DNA of 64,000 nucleotides from Gluconobacter kondonii (GTDB lineage: Bacteria; Pseudomonadota; Alphaproteobacteria; Acetobacterales; Acetobacteraceae), in the NCBI RefSeq assembly GCF_002723995.1, contig NZ_BEWP01000001.1, forward strand, positions 434,001-498,000. Reading direction: 5' to 3'. Shown piece by piece: positions 9,018 through 18,107 of the stretch. The first letter of the stretch is position 1; each line of letters starts with the position of its first letter. Position numbers and translations under genes: made by a program. Under the pieces are notes generated by a model, which ran no database searches, was not told where the DNA came from, and saw only the letters and a program-made list of their open reading frames with translations.

Positions 9018-9032
9018 TTAATATGACCTTAA
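9018..9032. promoter_or_regulatory. CtrA box, full TTAA-N7-TTAA site
   Basis: TTAA at 9018-9021, seven spacer bases (TATGACC), then TTAA at 9029-9032: an exact match to the alphaproteobacterial CtrA consensus. It lies in the divergent promoter region, 63 bases from the fliI ATG and 113 from the ctrA ATG. A one-mismatch version of the TTAACCAT half site (GTAACCAT) is at 9111-9118. Binding would couple flagellar export genes and ctrA itself to CtrA. Confidence 0.7.
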
Positions 9033-9144
9033 TGTTCCCTTATGAGGGGAGAAATAATGACAATTTTACGATTTTTTATTCAGAGCTATCGACACACACA
9101 ACCTTGGGTAGTAACCATTAATTCACCAAGCCGGGAGTTGAAAC

Positions 9145-9888
9145 ATGCGTATCCTTCTTGTCGATAGCGATCAGTCCGCCGCCACCACGTTATCCCAGAC
9201 CCTGCGTAATGCATCTTTTACTGTCGATCATACGCCATCTGGTGAAGAGGCCATCGAGATGCTGCGTCATTACGACTATGACGTGGTTGTGCTGGAACTG
9301 ATGCTGAACGATCTGGAAGGATACGAAGTCATCCGACGTGTCCGGGCAGCCCGTATCACAACACCGATCCTCGTCCTCTCGGCCCTGCTCCGTTCTCAGG
9401 CCAAAATTCGTGCCTTTTCGATGGGGGCCGATGATTACATGACAAAGCCATACGATGCAGGCGAACTGGTCGCACGCCTTCAGGCTGTCATGCGACGCTC
9501 CCGTGGATTTGCGGAGCCGAAGCTGCGAGTGGGGAATCTGGAACTGGATCTGAACGGCAAAAATGTTACCGTCGATGGCGCGCCACTGCATTTGACAGGC
9601 AAAGAGTATGCCATTCTGGAATTGCTCGTAATCCGTAAAGGATCCGTCCTGACCAAAGACGCGTTTCTTAACCACCTTTATGGTGGCATTGATGAGCCAG
9701 AAATGAAGATCATTGACGTCTTCATCTGCAAATTACGTCGAAAATTACAGAATGTTGGTGCAGGCAACCTGATCGCGACCGTTTGGGGACGTGGTTACAT
9801 CCTGCGAGAAGAGGATGTCGCAGAAACTGTTGCCCTTGCGAGCCTGCACCCTAAAACTTCTACTCATGTTCTCGAAGCGGCAGTCTGA
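9145..9888 (+). CDS. ctrA: CtrA-family response regulator with Glu at the phosphoacceptor site
   Basis: 247-residue OmpR/PhoB-class regulator closely resembling Caulobacter CtrA across the DNA-binding half (LTGKEYAILELL, FLNHLYGGIDEPEMKIIDVF). In the receiver, the acceptor Asp51 is Glu (codon GAA, VVVLELML), and the acidic pair preceding it is D7-S8 instead of E-D, so one Mg-binding Asp is missing. The switch Ser (VLSALL) and Lys (DDYMTKPY) remain. D51E in Caulobacter CtrA is a known phosphomimetic, so this protein may be constitutively active. In related alphaproteobacteria with non-essential CtrA the regulon is motility, in line with the fliI neighbour. The ATG is preceded by GGGAG. Confidence 0.93.
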   Translation: MRILLVDSDQSAATTLSQTLRNASFTVDHTPSGEEAIEMLRHYDYDVVVLELMLNDLEGYEVIRRVRAARITTPILVLSALLRSQAKIRAFSMGADDYMTKPYDAGELVARLQAVMRRSRGFAEPKLRVGNLELDLNGKNVTVDGAPLHLTGKEYAILELLVIRKGSVLTKDAFLNHLYGGIDEPEMKIIDVFICKLRRKLQNVGAGNLIATVWGRGYILREEDVAETVALASLHPKTSTHVLEAAV

Positions 9889-9899
9889 AGCAGACTGCC
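9879..9899 (+). terminator. Short hairpin at the end of ctrA
   Basis: GGCAGTCT-GAAGC-AGACTGCC forms an 8-bp perfect stem that overlaps the ctrA stop codon and sits between convergent ctrA and glmM. No T-tract follows, so this is a weak terminator candidate at best. Confidence 0.4.
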
Positions 9900-9929
9900 A
9901 CGTGAGACGCTGCTGACCGAAGACAGCAA

Positions 9930-11288
9930 TCAAACATGAGCAATGGCGCGAATGACATCGCAGACATGATCCACCACTTCATGGACGAGCGTCTCATCCT
10001 CCGCCTCCACCATAACGCGGATCAGCGGTTCTGTTCCACTCGCACGCAGGACGAGGCGGCCACTCCCGGCCAAGCGTTCATCTGCCCAGGCCTTTGCTGC
10101 GGCGAGGTCCGGGCTCCCCATTGGACTGGTTCCTGAGTAGCGGACGTTTTTCAGGAGTTGCGGATACGGTGTGAAAAACCGGCAGATTTCACTGGCCGAC
10201 CGTTTAGTTTCCACAGACACGGCCAAAACCTGTAAGGCGGCGATCAGACCGTCTCCTGTCGTGGCATAATCCGACAAAACCATATGTCCGGATTGCTCAC
10301 CCCCGAGATTGGCCCCAATCTCGCGCATCCGCTCTACAACATAACGATCGCCAACCGATGTCCGCTGAAGCTCAAGCCCCTTTTCCGCCAGAGCTTTTTC
10401 CAGCCCCATATTGGACATCACGGTCGTAACCACCGTGTTGCCGCGCAACCGGTCATGCTGCTTCCAGAAGGAAGCAATCAGACCGATGATCTGGTCTCCA
10501 TCAACGAGATCGCCATTTTCATCCGCAATCAGGACACGGTCCGCATCGCCATCCAGAGCAATGCCGAAATCCGCACCATGTTCTCGCACCGCGGCACATA
10601 GGGTTTCCGGATGGGTCGATCCCACGCCGTCATTGATGTTCAGGCCATCCGGCTCACAACCGATCTTGATGACCTCTGCCCCCAGTTCCCACAATGCTTT
10701 GGGAGCCACGCGGTAAGCAGAGCCATTGGCGCAATCAATGACAATTTTCAGGCCATCCAGACGCAACCCACGTGGGAAAGACGCCTTTGCATTCTCGATA
10801 TAACGCCCCGCCGCGTCCGTCAGACGGGAAGCGCGTCCAATCCGTTCGGGAGAGGCCAGTCGGGCGGAAAGATCCTGAGCCATCAGGCCTTCGATTTCGC
10901 CTTCAACTTCGTCCGAAAGTTTGAAACCATCCGGCCCGAACAGCTTGATCCCATTATCCGTAAAAGGATTGTGGGACGCTGAGACCATGACCCCAAGATC
11001 GGCCCGGAGAGAACGGGTCAGCATGGCGATCGCAGGCGTGGGTAGCGGACCAACCAGAATGACGTCCATCCCTGCTGACAGAAAACCAGCAACCAGAGCA
11101 CATTCCAGCATATAACCCGAAAGGCGCGTATCCTTGCCCAGAACGACGCTGTGCCGGCGGTTCTGGCTCCGCATGAAGTACAGACCGGCCGCCTGCCCCA
11201 GTCTCTGCGCGATTTCAACCGTCATGGGCGCAGTATTGGCCGTTCCCCGGATGCCATCAGTACCGAACAGAGACCTCTTGGTGGCCAT
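9930..11288 (-). CDS. glmM: Phosphoglucosamine mutase
   Basis: 452-residue alpha-D-phosphohexomutase that converts glucosamine-6-phosphate to glucosamine-1-phosphate for UDP-GlcNAc, peptidoglycan and LPS. The active-site phosphoserine loop VSASHNP is at 102-108, the Mg-binding DGDADR motif follows at about 244, and the C-terminal phosphate loop reads [16 protein letters not shown]. The N-terminus [15 protein letters not shown] is characteristic. It follows ftsH on the same strand with a 96-base gap, an arrangement also known from other bacteria. Confidence 0.97.
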   Translation of the reverse strand: MATKRSLFGTDGIRGTANTAPMTVEIAQRLGQAAGLYFMRSQNRRHSVVLGKDTRLSGYMLECALVAGFLSAGMDVILVGPLPTPAIAMLTRSLRADLGVMVSASHNPFTDNGIKLFGPDGFKLSDEVEGEIEGLMAQDLSARLASPERIGRASRLTDAAGRYIENAKASFPRGLRLDGLKIVIDCANGSAYRVAPKALWELGAEVIKIGCEPDGLNINDGVGSTHPETLCAAVREHGADFGIALDGDADRVLIADENGDLVDGDQIIGLIASFWKQHDRLRGNTVVTTVMSNMGLEKALAEKGLELQRTSVGDRYVVERMREIGANLGGEQSGHMVLSDYATTGDGLIAALQVLAVSVETKRSASEICRFFTPYPQLLKNVRYSGTSPMGSPDLAAAKAWADERLAGSGRLVLRASGTEPLIRVMVEAEDETLVHEVVDHVCDVIRAIAHV

Positions 11289-11384
11289 AATGAAAAATCC
11301 TGCCTGTCTGCCAGAAATAAAAAAGGCGCGGCACCGGGGATAGTCTCCTCGATGACGCGCCCGTTGGTGCGATTGGTTGCCTGA

Positions 11385-13289
11385 TTAACCCGCCTGAGGC
11401 GCCGGATCAAACGCACCGGGACGTGTGGTCGGAACGGATGCACGACGGTTGTCAGGCACCTGCTCGTCATCCGCAGTCCGCTCGATAGCCTCACCGCGCA
11501 TGATACGACCGACATCGTCACCCGTTAGCGTTTCATATTCCAGCAACGCTGCGGTCAGACGATGCAGATCATCAAGACGGGTCGTCAGCAAATCATGGGC
11601 CTGCTTGTAGGCCGTATCGATCAGAGCTTTGACTTCCTTGTCGATCTCGCGCGCGGTTTCTTCAGAAATGTTCTTGTTCTGCGTCACAGAATGACCAAGG
11701 AACACTTCCTGACCGTTATCGCCATAAGCAATCATGCCCAGCGTGTCGCTCATGCCCCATTCGGTCACCATCCGCCGTGCGAGATCTGTCGCACTCTTGA
11801 TGTCGCCCGATGCACCGGCGCTGACTTCCTCACGTCCGAAGATGATTTCTTCGGCAACGCGGCCACCCATGGCGATGACCAGACGAGCCAAGCACCATTT
11901 ACGGCTGTAGGAAATGTTATCCTTCTCCGGCAGGGTCATAACCAGACCCAGCGCACGACCACGCGGCACGATCGTCGCCTTGTGGATCGGATCGCTGCCA
12001 GGGGTGAAGATCGCGCAGATGGCATGACCCGCTTCGTGATATGCTGTCGAGCGCTTTTCGTCTTCGGTCATGACCATGGAACGGCGCTCCGCCCCCATCA
12101 TGACCTTGTCTTTGGCTTCCTCGAACTGTGCCATACCCACGGTCCGGCGTCCCTGACGGGCAGCCATCAGGGCCCCTTCGTTCACGAGATTGGACAGATC
12201 CGCACCCGAGAAGCCCGGCGTTCCCCGAGCAATCACCTTCGGGTCCACGTCCGAAGACAGGGGCACTTTCTTCATGTGAACGCGCAGGATCTTTTCACGA
12301 CCAGCCACATCGGGGTTCGGCACCACGACCTGACGGTCGAAACGACCCGGACGCAGCAGAGCGGGGTCCAGAACATCCGGACGGTTCGTCGCAGCAATCA
12401 GGATCACGCCTTCGTTGCTCTCGAAACCGTCCATCTCGACCAGCATCTGGTTGAGAGTCTGCTCGCGTTCGTCGTTACCGCCCCCAAGTCCAGCACCACG
12501 ATGACGGCCCACGGCGTCGATTTCGTCGATAAAGATGATGCAGGGCGCGGACTTCTTGCCCTGCTCGAACATGTCACGCACACGCGACGCGCCGACACCG
12601 ACGAACATTTCCACAAAATCCGAGCCGGAAATCGTGAAGAACGGAACATTGGCCTCGCCCGCAATGGCGCGCGCCAGCAGCGTCTTACCCGTACCCGGAG
12701 GTCCGACCAGCAGCGCCCCCTTGGGGATCTTGCCGCCCAGACGGGTGAATTTCTGCGGGTCGCGCAGGAACTCGACGATTTCCTGAAGCTCGGATTTCGC
12801 TTCGTCGATGCCCGCAACGTCTTCAAACGTCACACGACCGGTCTTCTCCGTCAGCAGCTTGGCGCGGGACTTGCCAAAACCCATGGCCCGGCCACCACCG
12901 CCCTGCATCTGGCGGAAAACCATGAAGCACAGACCCACCAGCAGCAGAACCGGCAGGTAAGCGCTGGCATAACGCAGAATCGGGCTTTCTCCGCTGTCCA
13001 TCGGCTTGGCGGTCACTTCGACGCCGGCAGAAGTCAGACGGCCCGGAAGGCTCGGATCAAGTGGGGCATAGGTCTCGAAAGACGTGCCGTTCGTCAGGGT
13101 TCCGGAGACATTCTGCTCCTGAATCACGACCGAACGGACCTGATGCTGGTCCACATCATGAATGAAATCGGAATAGGCGATCTGCTGGGCTGCATGCTGT
13201 CCGCCACCGGGCTGGAAGGCTGTCAGCACTGCCATTCCGACCACGATGATGACCGCCCAGATCGCGACGTTACGGCCTAAATTGTTCAT
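11385..13289 (-). CDS. ftsH: ATP-dependent zinc metalloprotease FtsH
   Basis: 634-residue inner-membrane AAA+ protease that degrades misfolded membrane proteins and regulatory targets. There are two membrane segments (about residues 8-24 and 105-125) flanking a small periplasmic domain, Walker A GPPGTGKT (196-203), Walker B IIFIDEID (251-258), the SRH region near 300-320, and the zinc site HEAGH (418-422). The C-terminal tail is Arg/Pro-rich and variable. It lies downstream of tilS with a 171-base gap that probably holds its promoter. Confidence 0.98.
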   Translation of the reverse strand: MNNLGRNVAIWAVIIVVGMAVLTAFQPGGGQHAAQQIAYSDFIHDVDQHQVRSVVIQEQNVSGTLTNGTSFETYAPLDPSLPGRLTSAGVEVTAKPMDSGESPILRYASAYLPVLLLVGLCFMVFRQMQGGGGRAMGFGKSRAKLLTEKTGRVTFEDVAGIDEAKSELQEIVEFLRDPQKFTRLGGKIPKGALLVGPPGTGKTLLARAIAGEANVPFFTISGSDFVEMFVGVGASRVRDMFEQGKKSAPCIIFIDEIDAVGRHRGAGLGGGNDEREQTLNQMLVEMDGFESNEGVILIAATNRPDVLDPALLRPGRFDRQVVVPNPDVAGREKILRVHMKKVPLSSDVDPKVIARGTPGFSGADLSNLVNEGALMAARQGRRTVGMAQFEEAKDKVMMGAERRSMVMTEDEKRSTAYHEAGHAICAIFTPGSDPIHKATIVPRGRALGLVMTLPEKDNISYSRKWCLARLVIAMGGRVAEEIIFGREEVSAGASGDIKSATDLARRMVTEWGMSDTLGMIAYGDNGQEVFLGHSVTQNKNISEETAREIDKEVKALIDTAYKQAHDLLTTRLDDLHRLTAALLEYETLTGDDVGRIMRGEAIERTADDEQVPDNRRASVPTTRPGAFDPAPQAG

Positions 13290-13460
13290 CTCGCTCTCTG
13301 TCGTCCTTCAGACTGTTCCGTCAGATGCAGTACGGGATCACCCCTCACAACTGGCCGACCGGTCACATTCTGCGTTGACTCCATAACATAAGCCTCCGCG
13401 TCCACGATCCTACCCCATCAAGGGCAGGAAAACGCATTTCTTGCGATTTTGAGGATCTTT

Positions 13461-14642
13461 TTATGCTGTGAGATGATTTTCTCCCGTTACGGGAACCGCG
13501 ACAGCCCAGACAAAATCGGCCTCACCGGGCATTTGCCCTATCCGTGGCCACAGGATCAGTCGACCCTGATGCCACACACCCGGAAGACAACGGGCAGCGG
13601 CATAGGGAATACCCAGCCTGCGCAGATCCAGTCCGTGCACGGCGTCACCCAAAGGTCCGATCACACTGTCTGCCGGAATATCATGCGTCAGCAGACGCCA
13701 GCGCCCGTCCCAGACACACCCCTCCCTTGCCGCAAGCGGGGCAGCAAGAGCGCGCTCCTCTCGCACGAGGATCACGCCGTTGCCAAAACGCCCGGCCGAT
13801 TGAAGCTGAACTCCAGACAGCGTGCCGCATCCTTTTTCCAGCAACAACCGTACGGCCTCTCTCGCGGGACGGTACACATGTCCTGAAACAAGCCGGATCA
13901 GAGCGGACAGGGTCTCTTCGTTCATCCCGGCCTGCTCCAGAAAAGCCCATCCTTCGGGATGCCAGATGGCATAGGATGCAAGATTTTCGGCCAGTACCGC
14001 CTCACGACTCCGGTTTTCCTGCTTGGCCGTCAGATGAAGCGTCTGGATATCGCGCCTTTGCTCGGGCGTCAGATCCTGCCGCCACCGCACCCGCTCGAAC
14101 CGCCTGTTGGCGTTCGATGGATCTTCAATCCATGGCAGATTCGCGGTTTTCAAAGTCAGTCTCAGGCGCGATGGATCGAGCGTTAAAAGCGGACGTAACA
14201 CCCGGATACGCCCTCTCACGGCGCTGATCTGAATGCCGCCCAGCCCCAGAGGTCCGCTCGCGCGCAGGCTGCGCATCCACACGGTTTCATCCTGATCGCC
14301 CGCATGATGCGCCACAAGAAGATCCAGACATCCTGCTGCAACGCAGGCCGCCTCCAGCGCCTCGAACCGTGCCTCGCGCGCCCGTTCCTGCAACCGCCCT
14401 TTCGGAAACGGCGCGAGCGTCAGGAGGCGGGCGGGTACGTCCATGGCGGCAAGCCGTTCAACCGTCAGCCGTGCTTCGGCAGCCGATTCAGGCCGCAGGG
14501 CATGATCCACTACGAAGGCCACAATATTGCGGCGCCAGCGACGAGCCAGAAACGCGAGCGCCATGGAGTCGGCGCCCCCCGAAACGGCAAGGGCGACTGG
14601 CGCGTCCGGGATATTAGGTGGCCAAGGACCGAGACCTGACAT
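13461..14642 (-). CDS. tilS: tRNA(Ile)-lysidine synthetase
   Basis: N-type ATP pyrophosphatase that attaches lysine to C34 of the CAU-anticodon tRNA-Ile so that it reads AUA. The SGGADS ATP loop lies at residues 21-26, and the family blocks [10 protein letters not shown] and [14 protein letters not shown] follow. The frame is open to a TTG at 14696, but the ATG at 14642 ([10 protein letters not shown]) has CAGGACC upstream and gives the usual short N-terminus. It lies between cpoB and ftsH, as in many alphaproteobacteria. Confidence 0.93.
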   Translation of the reverse strand: MSGLGPWPPNIPDAPVALAVSGGADSMALAFLARRWRRNIVAFVVDHALRPESAAEARLTVERLAAMDVPARLLTLAPFPKGRLQERAREARFEALEAACVAAGCLDLLVAHHAGDQDETVWMRSLRASGPLGLGGIQISAVRGRIRVLRPLLTLDPSRLRLTLKTANLPWIEDPSNANRRFERVRWRQDLTPEQRRDIQTLHLTAKQENRSREAVLAENLASYAIWHPEGWAFLEQAGMNEETLSALIRLVSGHVYRPAREAVRLLLEKGCGTLSGVQLQSAGRFGNGVILVREERALAAPLAAREGCVWDGRWRLLTHDIPADSVIGPLGDAVHGLDLRRLGIPYAAARCLPGVWHQGRLILWPRIGQMPGEADFVWAVAVPVTGENHLTA

Positions 14643-14704
14643 CAGGTCCTGAAATTCGCATTCCCCGACCGGATGATCGGGTCCTGTTTCCAACAACGCA
14701 GGTT

Positions 14705-15580
14705 TCAGTGACAGGCCGCACGGCTCCGGAATGTCGTCTCGGCGCTCTTCACCCGCGGCGCAGGCGTTGGAAATTCCGATTTCAGCTTATCAAGAGCCTG
14801 ACACGCCGAGTTCTTGTCCCCCAGCGCCAGCATCGAAGCAGCCACACCCAACAGAGAGTCCTGTGCCTTCTGGGACTTCGGAGCCTTCGTATAGGCGTCA
14901 TAATAAGCGACCGCAGACTGGCGATACTGCTTCTGCCCCGCCAGAGACTGCGCCAGAAGGAACTGGGCATCCACCTTGCCGGACACGCTATGAGCCGTTT
15001 TCACGGCAAAACGCGCATTGCTCTCCGCATCCGTATAGTTCCCGGATCTAAGAGACGCATTCCCAACCTTCAACGCATCCAGAGCGGTTTTCGGCTGCTC
15101 GGCGGCGTCCGGAGTAGCAACGGAGCCTTTGTCTTCGACTGCCGCCGGAGTTTTAGCTGGAGCAGGTGTCGAAGCCCCGCCTCCGCCATTTTGGGAAGCA
15201 AACTGCATGTCCGAAATCTGTTTGGACACATTGGCCTGATTGTCGCGGACGGAATTGCTGAGCTGATCCAGTTCGCCACGCATCTGGCGGTTCTGTTCTT
15301 CCAGAGCCGAAACGCGTTCCAGAAGCTGGGCCGTCAGGTTGCCGTCACCCGCCGAAACCGGAGCCGCTGCCGTCGCACTGGGAGCACTCAGGCCGCCGCC
15401 ATTCTGAACCTGTGAGAGCTGCTGGCGCAGGGAGGCAATCTGATCCTGCAAAGCAATCGCTTCGCGTGAGGAAATTTCCCCGCTATCCGGCGCATCCTGT
15501 GCCACGGCCGGGAGGACAGGCGAAAGGACGGAAAAAGCCGTGCCCAGAAAGACGGCACGCAGGGAACGGGACAGCACCAT
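14705..15580 (-). CDS. cpoB: Cell division coordinator CpoB (YbgF)
   Basis: 291-residue periplasmic protein of the Tol-Pal group. It has a signal peptide ([14 protein letters not shown] to AVAQ), an N-terminal coiled coil ([32 protein letters not shown]) that trimerises the protein, a low-complexity Ala/Pro/Gly linker and C-terminal TPR repeats ([15 protein letters not shown] onward). CpoB links Tol function to peptidoglycan synthesis at the septum. The ATG at 15580 has GGAG eight bases upstream; an ORF start at 15607 lacks this. It follows pal after a terminator-like hairpin. Confidence 0.93.
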   Translation of the reverse strand: MVLSRSLRAVFLGTAFSVLSPVLPAVAQDAPDSGEISSREAIALQDQIASLRQQLSQVQNGGGLSAPSATAAAPVSAGDGNLTAQLLERVSALEEQNRQMRGELDQLSNSVRDNQANVSKQISDMQFASQNGGGGASTPAPAKTPAAVEDKGSVATPDAAEQPKTALDALKVGNASLRSGNYTDAESNARFAVKTAHSVSGKVDAQFLLAQSLAGQKQYRQSAVAYYDAYTKAPKSQKAQDSLLGVAASMLALGDKNSACQALDKLKSEFPTPAPRVKSAETTFRSRAACH

Positions 15581-15650
15581 AACGGATCTCCTGAGACAAA
15601 CTCGCACTCACGGGCACGCAGGAAGGTCATACGTGCAACATGCGCCCAGT

Positions 15651-15688
15651 CATAAAACAGAAACGGCCGGGGGATAATCCCCCGGCCG
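15651..15688 (-). terminator. Rho-independent terminator after pal
   Basis: An 11-bp perfect stem CGGCCGGGGGA / TCCCCCGGCCG with a 3-nt loop (15664-15688) lies 37 bases past the pal stop. On the minus strand it is followed by a T-rich run (TTTCTGTTTTATG). It would end most pal transcripts before cpoB, explaining how the lipoprotein could be made in excess over cpoB and tilS. Confidence 0.8.
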
Positions 15689-15724
15689 CTCATCATCTCA
15701 GTCCGTTAGGCCTGAAACGTCAGT

Positions 15725-16204
15725 TCAGCGAACAGACGTGATGGCGTTACGGTTCTGTGCCCAGGCCTGCTCGTCGTCGCCATCGGCGGTCGGACGGTCC
15801 TTGCCGTAGGAGATCGTGGTGATGCGCGAAGCGCTCACGCCCTTGGCGACCAGATAGTCACGAGCTGCGTTTGCACGACGCTGGCCGAGAGCAATGTTGT
15901 ACTCTTCCGTGCCACGGTCATCGCAGTTACCAGCAACCTGGATGCTGACCTGCGGGTACTTGGCGAGCCATGCAGCCTGCTTGTCCAGCGTAGCGCGGGC
16001 TTCTTCAGAAAGCTGGGACTGGTTCAGCTCGAAGAAAACGCGATCGCCGACATTGGCGACCAGATCGGCTTCGCTGCCGGGCGTCGGGCCAGCTTCCTGA
16101 GCGACGGCGCCTGCGCCGTTGCTGTCACCCTTGTTGGTGTTGCCGTTGGAACAGGCTGCGAGAACAAGCGCCAGACCAAGCGCGCCAAATACCTTGAACT
16201 TCAT
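15725..16204 (-). CDS. pal: Peptidoglycan-associated lipoprotein
   Basis: 159-residue outer-membrane lipoprotein. The signal ends in a lipobox LVLAAC with the lipidated Cys at 18, followed by a short linker and an OmpA-like peptidoglycan-binding domain (VFFELNQSQLSEEARATLDKQAAWL; VAGNCDDRGTEEYNIALGQRRANAARDYL). Pal ties the outer membrane to peptidoglycan and to TolB. The ATG at 16204 is the only start that gives a lipoprotein signal. Unusually, it is separated from tolB by a glycosidase gene. Confidence 0.97.
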   Translation of the reverse strand: MKFKVFGALGLALVLAACSNGNTNKGDSNGAGAVAQEAGPTPGSEADLVANVGDRVFFELNQSQLSEEARATLDKQAAWLAKYPQVSIQVAGNCDDRGTEEYNIALGQRRANAARDYLVAKGVSASRITTISYGKDRPTADGDDEQAWAQNRNAITSVR

Positions 16205-16469
16205 GTGTCTCAATCCTGAGAACGGCCCCACAGCGGGAACCGAATGCGGAAAATGCCGCGTTATTCCGGACCACCTCTTTCCTGTTTGGAACAGACAGGA
16301 ATCGGTTCCGATCCCTGCATGCCAACCTTGAAAATCAGTGGCCATAAGCGCCCATACTCATGACTCGAATCACCGGTCAAGTGCAGTGTTAACGCCGGTT
16401 AAATGTGAAAAGTTCGATTCATAATCGGAACCAGAAATTTCGGCATAAATGTCACAGCTATTCTGAAGA

Positions 16470-16491
16470 ATGTGGCAGAATTCTGCCACAT
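16470..16491. repeat. Perfect 22-bp palindrome downstream of the GH32 gene
   Basis: ATGTGGCAGAA followed by its exact reverse complement TTCTGCCACAT, with no spacer, touches the last base of the GH32 stop codon. As RNA it can form a hairpin with a tight loop and could terminate the GH32 transcript; as DNA it is also a good dimer-binding site for the nearby pal promoter region. Confidence 0.65.
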
Positions 16492-18002
16492 CATCGAAAC
16501 CAGCGTGCTTTCACGCTCCTGAAACATGCGCTGCCTGCGTGGCTGCCCAGCGTTACAGTCGTAGCACGCGGAGGAGGAAAGATCACCTCCGTCATCCTGA
16601 CGAGTCCGTCAGCCGCGAAAATCTCAACCGAACTCCGGTCCACAATAACCCTCAGACGAACAACCCCATCCTGTGGAGAAAGGGGTGCCACATGCCGCGT
16701 CGTAAAGGTCGCGCCCGGTACCGGAACCCCTGACCGGCTGCGGTCCACGACCAGTTCCCGACGCGCGGGATCGTAGAGGATCTCCGTTCCAAACCTGCCA
16801 TCCTCCGTCGCCGCCACGGTCAGCACCACCACGTCCTCTGCGGGATCAACAACCAACTGGAGATCAAGAACCGCATCCGCGAAATCTGCACAGTCCGCAA
16901 CGCTATCGGGCAGCTTCCAAGCCACTTCCGCTTCCGGACGGATGTCACTGGCGACAAAAACCTCGACCGGAGCGCCAAGACTGACGGGGTTTTGCTTCAT
17001 CAAAAGTGTGCCGTCTTCCTGCCGCGTCAGAGACAGATGCGCGGGAAGCGTCATCTGGCCGCGCCACGGAGACGTCGGGGTCTGATTGGCGTAGTTCCAG
17101 TTGCCCATCCAGCCGATACTGACGGGCGTGGGCGTTCCGGCAAAACAGACAATCGCATAATTGTCCGGCCCGTAATCCATCCAACGATACTGCCAGGGAT
17201 CATCTGTGGCCGTTGACTGCTCTGCGGGCGTGAAGATCGTGCCGTCGAAATCTCCGACGTAATAGAACGTCCCAGATCCACCGGTCAGACCACCGGGATT
17301 GACGCTGACGATCATCACCCAGCCAGAAGCCTCGGCCTCACCTTCAATCGGCAGGCGCGCCAGAACCGGTACTTCCCACAGCATGTCCTGCGTATGGTAG
17401 CCGGGCGGACGAAAGTCACTGAGGAACTCCCAGTGCAGAAAATCTGTGGAACGGAAGAGCTTGACTACCTGCTGTTCGGCCTCGACCGCCGTCAGCACCC
17501 AGTATCCACCCCCTTCATACCAGCACAATGCCGGGTCCCGAAAATTCCGGGATACCGGATCAAGCGTCAGAACCGGATTGTGAGCGTAGCGCGTCCAGGT
17601 CGCGCCACGATCCAGACTGACCGCAACCGAAACCGCCTGTGTGCCGTCTTCCTGCTCACCCGGCATGTCGCGAAATACGCTGGTGTAAAGCGCCAGAAGT
17701 GGAGGATTTTCGTCTGTTCCCAGACCGCTACGATTGTCCCGGTCATAAATCACCGTACCGGAATAGATCTGCTCCTGCGGTGTGGACGGCAGTGCAATCG
17801 GTTGCTCTTCCCAATGCAGCAGATCCCGACTGATCGCATGGCCCCAGGAAATATAGCCCATGACGGGCTCGACCGGATTGTGCTGGTAAAAGAGGTGATA
17901 CACACCATCAATCAGGATCGGCCCGTTTGGATCATTCATCCAGTTCCGGGCCGGGGCATAATGCAGCAGCGGACGCCACTGCCGTGTCTCCTGAAGGGAC
18001 AT
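16491..18002 (-). CDS. GH32 beta-fructofuranosidase / sucrose hydrolase
   Basis: 503-residue glycoside hydrolase of family 32 that splits terminal fructose from sucrose or fructans with retention. The nucleophile is D24 in WMNDPNG (21-27), the transition-state stabiliser is in FRDP (about 154-157), and the acid/base is E210 in WEVPVL (an EVP form of the common ECP). A C-terminal beta-sandwich ends with SSVEIFAADGLVRMTEVIFP. There is no signal peptide, so it acts on imported sugar or leaks out. AGGAGA seven bases before the ATG fixes the start. It sits between tolB and pal, interrupting a normally compact cluster. Confidence 0.94.
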   Translation of the reverse strand: MSLQETRQWRPLLHYAPARNWMNDPNGPILIDGVYHLFYQHNPVEPVMGYISWGHAISRDLLHWEEQPIALPSTPQEQIYSGTVIYDRDNRSGLGTDENPPLLALYTSVFRDMPGEQEDGTQAVSVAVSLDRGATWTRYAHNPVLTLDPVSRNFRDPALCWYEGGGYWVLTAVEAEQQVVKLFRSTDFLHWEFLSDFRPPGYHTQDMLWEVPVLARLPIEGEAEASGWVMIVSVNPGGLTGGSGTFYYVGDFDGTIFTPAEQSTATDDPWQYRWMDYGPDNYAIVCFAGTPTPVSIGWMGNWNYANQTPTSPWRGQMTLPAHLSLTRQEDGTLLMKQNPVSLGAPVEVFVASDIRPEAEVAWKLPDSVADCADFADAVLDLQLVVDPAEDVVVLTVAATEDGRFGTEILYDPARRELVVDRSRSGVPVPGATFTTRHVAPLSPQDGVVRLRVIVDRSSVEIFAADGLVRMTEVIFPPPRATTVTLGSHAGSACFRSVKARWFR

Positions 18003-18107
18003 GGGGAATTCTCCTGTTCAAGCAGTCTTTGCGACGCCTTACAGGAAAAAGGGTTCCCTACCCTCTTGCAAATCCGCGCCCCCGAACCGGAAGCGCGGAA
18101 CACAGGC

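Noticed and set aside
11562-13280. 572-codon open frame antisense to ftsH
   Set aside because: It mirrors the full ftsH gene; long antisense frames are expected in GC-rich coding DNA and the translation shows no family motif.
16389-16402. TTAA-N6-TTAA near pal
   Set aside because: Spacing is six, not the seven needed for a CtrA box, and the gene is not a typical target.
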